Shown here piece after piece: positions 12,997-15,281 of a stretch of DNA of 15,281 bases. The stretch spans positions 1 through 15,281 of the forward strand of contig QKGY01000433.1 in the NCBI GenBank assembly GCA_003250235.1. The letters run 5' to 3'. The notes under the pieces are model-generated. The model was not told where the DNA came from. It saw only the letters and a program-made list of their open reading frames with translations, and ran no database searches. Made by a program: the position numbers and the translations under genes. Position 1 is the first letter of the stretch. Every line of letters begins with the position of its first letter. Origin of the DNA: Desulfuromonadaceae bacterium (GTDB lineage: Bacteria; Desulfobacterota; Desulfuromonadia; Desulfuromonadales; SZUA-540).

Positions 12997-15281
12997 TCAT
13001 TTCATCACAACCCCCTTGATGCCTCCCGAAATGAGGGTGGCGATATGCACCAGGATGCGCGGCAGGGTGAACCCGCCGGGGGCCGCAAGATAACGGGGCT
13101 CCCAGAGCGGACCGAATTTGGCTTTGTATTCGCGCAAACCCTCGAAATTGTAAAAATGCTCGCCATGCTGGAAAATGACCGCGCCGATCCTGTTCCAGAG
13201 CGGGGCAAAGGGGCGGTTCTCCAGCCCGGAGAGCGGCGCCATGCCGAGGTCGAAGGACTGGTAGCCCTGTTCCCGTCCCCACAGCATCAGGCTGATAAAC
13301 AGAAAGTCCATGACATTGCGCGGGGCCTGCTGGCTGAAGCGCATCAGGTCGAGGGACAGCTCGTTTCTCTCTGCGGCGCACCACAGGTTGGCGAAGGCGA
13401 CAATCTCTCCCTGGTACCGGATCACGGCGACGGGAAAATGGCTCAGGTAGCTCTCGTCGAAACGCCCGAGGGAAAAGCCCTTTTCCCGGGTGTTCTTGTC
13501 TTTCAGCCAGAGGTCGGAAATATGGCGCAGAGTTGGCAGCAGTGCCGGGACTTCTTCGGCGGGAACCACGTCGAAGGTGCACCCGTCCTTGACGAGGCGG
13601 CGGTGCGTGTAACGCAGGCCGCTGCGTTGGGAGCCCTCCAGGGAGAATTCGCTCAGCGGCACCCGCGCCGTTTCGCCGATCTTGTAGAGGGTCAATCCCA
13701 TATCCAGGTAAATCGGCAGCATGTCTTTGCCGACCTCATAAAAAACCGTCTGGCCGTCGTGCCGCTCCACCAGGGCCCGGTAGGACCAGACCATCTCCGC
13801 AGCCACTTCCGGCGGCCCGATCGGATCCCCCATGGCAATCCAGGAGCTTCCCTGTACCCCGTACATGACGAAGCCTTGGTTTTGCTCGTCGAAGAGCAGA
13901 GACTTGTCGCCGAGCAGGGCGAGGTTGGCGGACGCGGTTGGAGAGCGGCCGATAATCCGCCTCGCCTTTTCCAGCTCTTCGGGCCCCGTTTGGCCCGGAT
14001 CCCTGGAGGCCGTGCGCAGAAGCCTTGCGGCGGCAAAAGCCAGCAGCAGGGCCATCGCACCGACGGCGGCACGCAGAAACCTTGGCGCATCGCTGTGGAG
14101 GGCGAATTGCCACCAGAGCTCGTTGCTGTAGTCGACATGCTTGTAGGCGAAGATCCCAAGCCAGGTCGAGCAGATCAGCACCAGCAGGATCATGGCGCTC
14201 CAGCCCGGACTGAAGGCCTCGCTGAACAACGAGGCCCGGCGGTAAAAGTGCCTGCGGAAGGGGAGCAGGATCCCCATCATCAGCCCCAGCAGCAAAGCTT
14301 CTTCGTAGTCCGCGCCTTTGAGCAGTGACAGCAGGCTGCCGATGCCGAGCAGAGCCACGGTGAAGACATAGGCGGCGTCAAGTCGGCGCTGCAGACCGCG
14401 CGCCAGAAACAGCAGACAGACACCGACCAGGCTGCCGAGGAAATGCGACAGCTCGATCACCGGCAGGGGGAGGATTTTCGCCAGCCAGTGCAGTCGCGCG
14501 GAAATCGCCGGCGTGGCACCGGAAATGAGCAGGACCGTGCCGCTGACCAGGGTGGTCGCCGCCAGCAGTTGGGGGGCCATGACGCTTCCCCAGCGTCCCA
14601 CCAGGCGCACCGCGTGTCCGAGCGCCGCTTTTTTTTGCAGCAGTTCATTGCCGCCGAGCAGTAGGGCCGCGAGAGTCAGAGGCAGCAGGTAGTAGATGCC
14701 ACGGTAAATGAGCAAGGAACCGAGCAAGGCATCGGCCGGGATGTTCGGCGCCGACAGCAGGATCATCGACTCGAACACTCCCAGTCCGCCCGGAACATGG
14801 CTTATCAGCGCCACGACCTGGGCCAGCAGGAAGATTTCCAGGAACTGGAGAAAAGAGAGCCCGGACTGTTGTGGAAGCAGGACGAAAAGGACACTGCTGG
14901 CGAGGGCCCAGTCAACGGAACCGACCAGCAACTGGGAAAAAGCCAGGCGTCGTGAGGGGAGGGGCAACTCCCAGCTGCGAAAGCGAAGGGGTTTCCTGCG
15001 AAGGAAAACGCCCAGCAGGTAGCCGGCAACCAGCAGGGCAAAAATCAGTCCCAGCGGCCTGATCGATGGGATCGCCAGATGACTCATGGCCGGGATCGCC
15101 TGCGACTCGGCGATGAAAACGATGCCGCCCACGGTGAAAATACCCAGCCAGAAGGTCAGGACGGTGAAGACGACCAGTTGGGCGATCTCCTCTGTGGCAA
15201 GCCCCCAGGCCGAATACAGCCGGTAGCGGATCGATCCGGCCGTCAACAGAGAGAGTCCGAGGGTGTTGCTGAAGGCGTAGC
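12997..15281 (-). CDS. mprF: MprF-type aminoacyl-phosphatidylglycerol synthase (5' end outside window)
   Basis: 760 residues are visible and the frame is open to the right edge, so about 100 N-terminal residues are missing (family about 850). A TTG at 15246 is not the start: the frame upstream reads YAFSNTLGLSLLTAGSIRYRLYSAWG, a conserved MprF flippase-domain stretch. The first ~430 residues are a multi-helix membrane domain (including LISHVPGGLGVFESMILL), the lipid-flipping half. The remainder is the cytosolic GNAT-like (DUF2156) synthase: LLGDKSLLF, SSWIAMGDPIGP, LRYTHRRLVKDGCTF, KGFSLGRFDESYLSHFPVAVIRYQGEIVAFANLW, LDLMRFSQQAPRNVMDFLF and QSFDLGMAPLSGLENRPFAPLWNRIGAVIF. Such enzymes transfer Lys or Ala from tRNA to phosphatidylglycerol, lowering surface charge and giving resistance to cationic peptides. 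Which amino acid is used cannot be told by eye. Confidence 0.93.
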   Translation of the reverse strand, partial: YAFSNTLGLSLLTAGSIRYRLYSAWGLATEEIAQLVVFTVLTFWLGIFTVGGIVFIAESQAIPAMSHLAIPSIRPLGLIFALLVAGYLLGVFLRRKPLRFRSWELPLPSRRLAFSQLLVGSVDWALASSVLFVLLPQQSGLSFLQFLEIFLLAQVVALISHVPGGLGVFESMILLSAPNIPADALLGSLLIYRGIYYLLPLTLAALLLGGNELLQKKAALGHAVRLVGRWGSVMAPQLLAATTLVSGTVLLISGATPAISARLHWLAKILPLPVIELSHFLGSLVGVCLLFLARGLQRRLDAAYVFTVALLGIGSLLSLLKGADYEEALLLGLMMGILLPFRRHFYRRASLFSEAFSPGWSAMILLVLICSTWLGIFAYKHVDYSNELWWQFALHSDAPRFLRAAVGAMALLLAFAAARLLRTASRDPGQTGPEELEKARRIIGRSPTASANLALLGDKSLLFDEQNQGFVMYGVQGSSWIAMGDPIGPPEVAAEMVWSYRALVERHDGQTVFYEVGKDMLPIYLDMGLTLYKIGETARVPLSEFSLEGSQRSGLRYTHRRLVKDGCTFDVVPAEEVPALLPTLRHISDLWLKDKNTREKGFSLGRFDESYLSHFPVAVIRYQGEIVAFANLWCAAERNELSLDLMRFSQQAPRNVMDFLFISLMLWGREQGYQSFDLGMAPLSGLENRPFAPLWNRIGAVIFQHGEHFYNFEGLREYKAKFGPLWEPRYLAAPGGFTLPRILVHIATLISGGIKGVVMK

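Noticed and set aside
12949..14328. A 459-codon plus-strand open frame opposite mprF
   Set aside because: Antisense shadow of the MprF synthase domain, with no recognisable protein features.
1..15281. A hidden defence system, prophage, CRISPR array or integrated element
   Set aside because: Every long stretch is accounted for by conserved core or envelope genes. There are no integrase, transposase or toxin-antitoxin genes, direct-repeat arrays or visible compositional break.

Overview
This is a GC-rich bacterial chromosomal window made almost entirely of core and envelope genes. The gene set is a divergent plsC/ssb pair, RNase J, uppP, an FtsK/SpoIIIE translocase, an HD-GYP protein, larB-larC, pgpA, cinA, soluble pyrophosphatase and mprF. 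Such a set, with an RNase J in a genome that looks Gram-negative by its periplasmic/envelope genes, suggests a member of the former Deltaproteobacteria, most likely Desulfuromonadales/Geobacter-like. This placement is inference from gene content and style; there is no rRNA or other taxonomic marker in the window.

Left block, all on the minus strand (read from 9821 down to 1). plsC and rnj overlap by 4 bp and form one unit. A palindrome-rich 89-bp gap follows, then uppP and ftsK (15 bp apart). Next is a GAF-like/HD-GYP cyclic-di-GMP phosphodiesterase with its own good promoter. The block ends with a tight larB-larC-pgpA-cinA unit (larB/larC overlap by 4 bp, the other gaps are 5-7 bp), with its own sigma70-like promoter. 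cinA is cut by the left edge of the window.

Middle. ssb is on the plus strand, divergent from plsC. Both have recognisable sigma70-like promoters in a gap of about 140 bp. ssb is closed by a strong intrinsic terminator and a weaker second one. The 323-bp gap to ppa (family I inorganic pyrophosphatase) contains a perfect 26-bp palindrome.

Right block, minus strand. An MprF-type aminoacyl-phosphatidylglycerol synthase runs off the right edge, and its true start lies outside the window. It is followed by a small exported helical/coiled-coil protein and a membrane-anchored alpha/beta hydrolase, which converges on ppa.

Working together: PlsC makes phosphatidic acid, PgpA makes phosphatidylglycerol and MprF modifies it, while UppP recycles the undecaprenyl carrier, so envelope lipid metabolism is the common thread. 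LarB and LarC make the nickel-pincer nucleotide cofactor; LarE and any client enzyme are not here. I see no mobile element, CRISPR array, tRNA, rRNA or defence system. The most interesting leads are modest: a possible aminoacyl-PG synthesis/turnover neighbourhood (MprF plus a periplasmic hydrolase), two intergenic palindromes and an orphan larBC pair.
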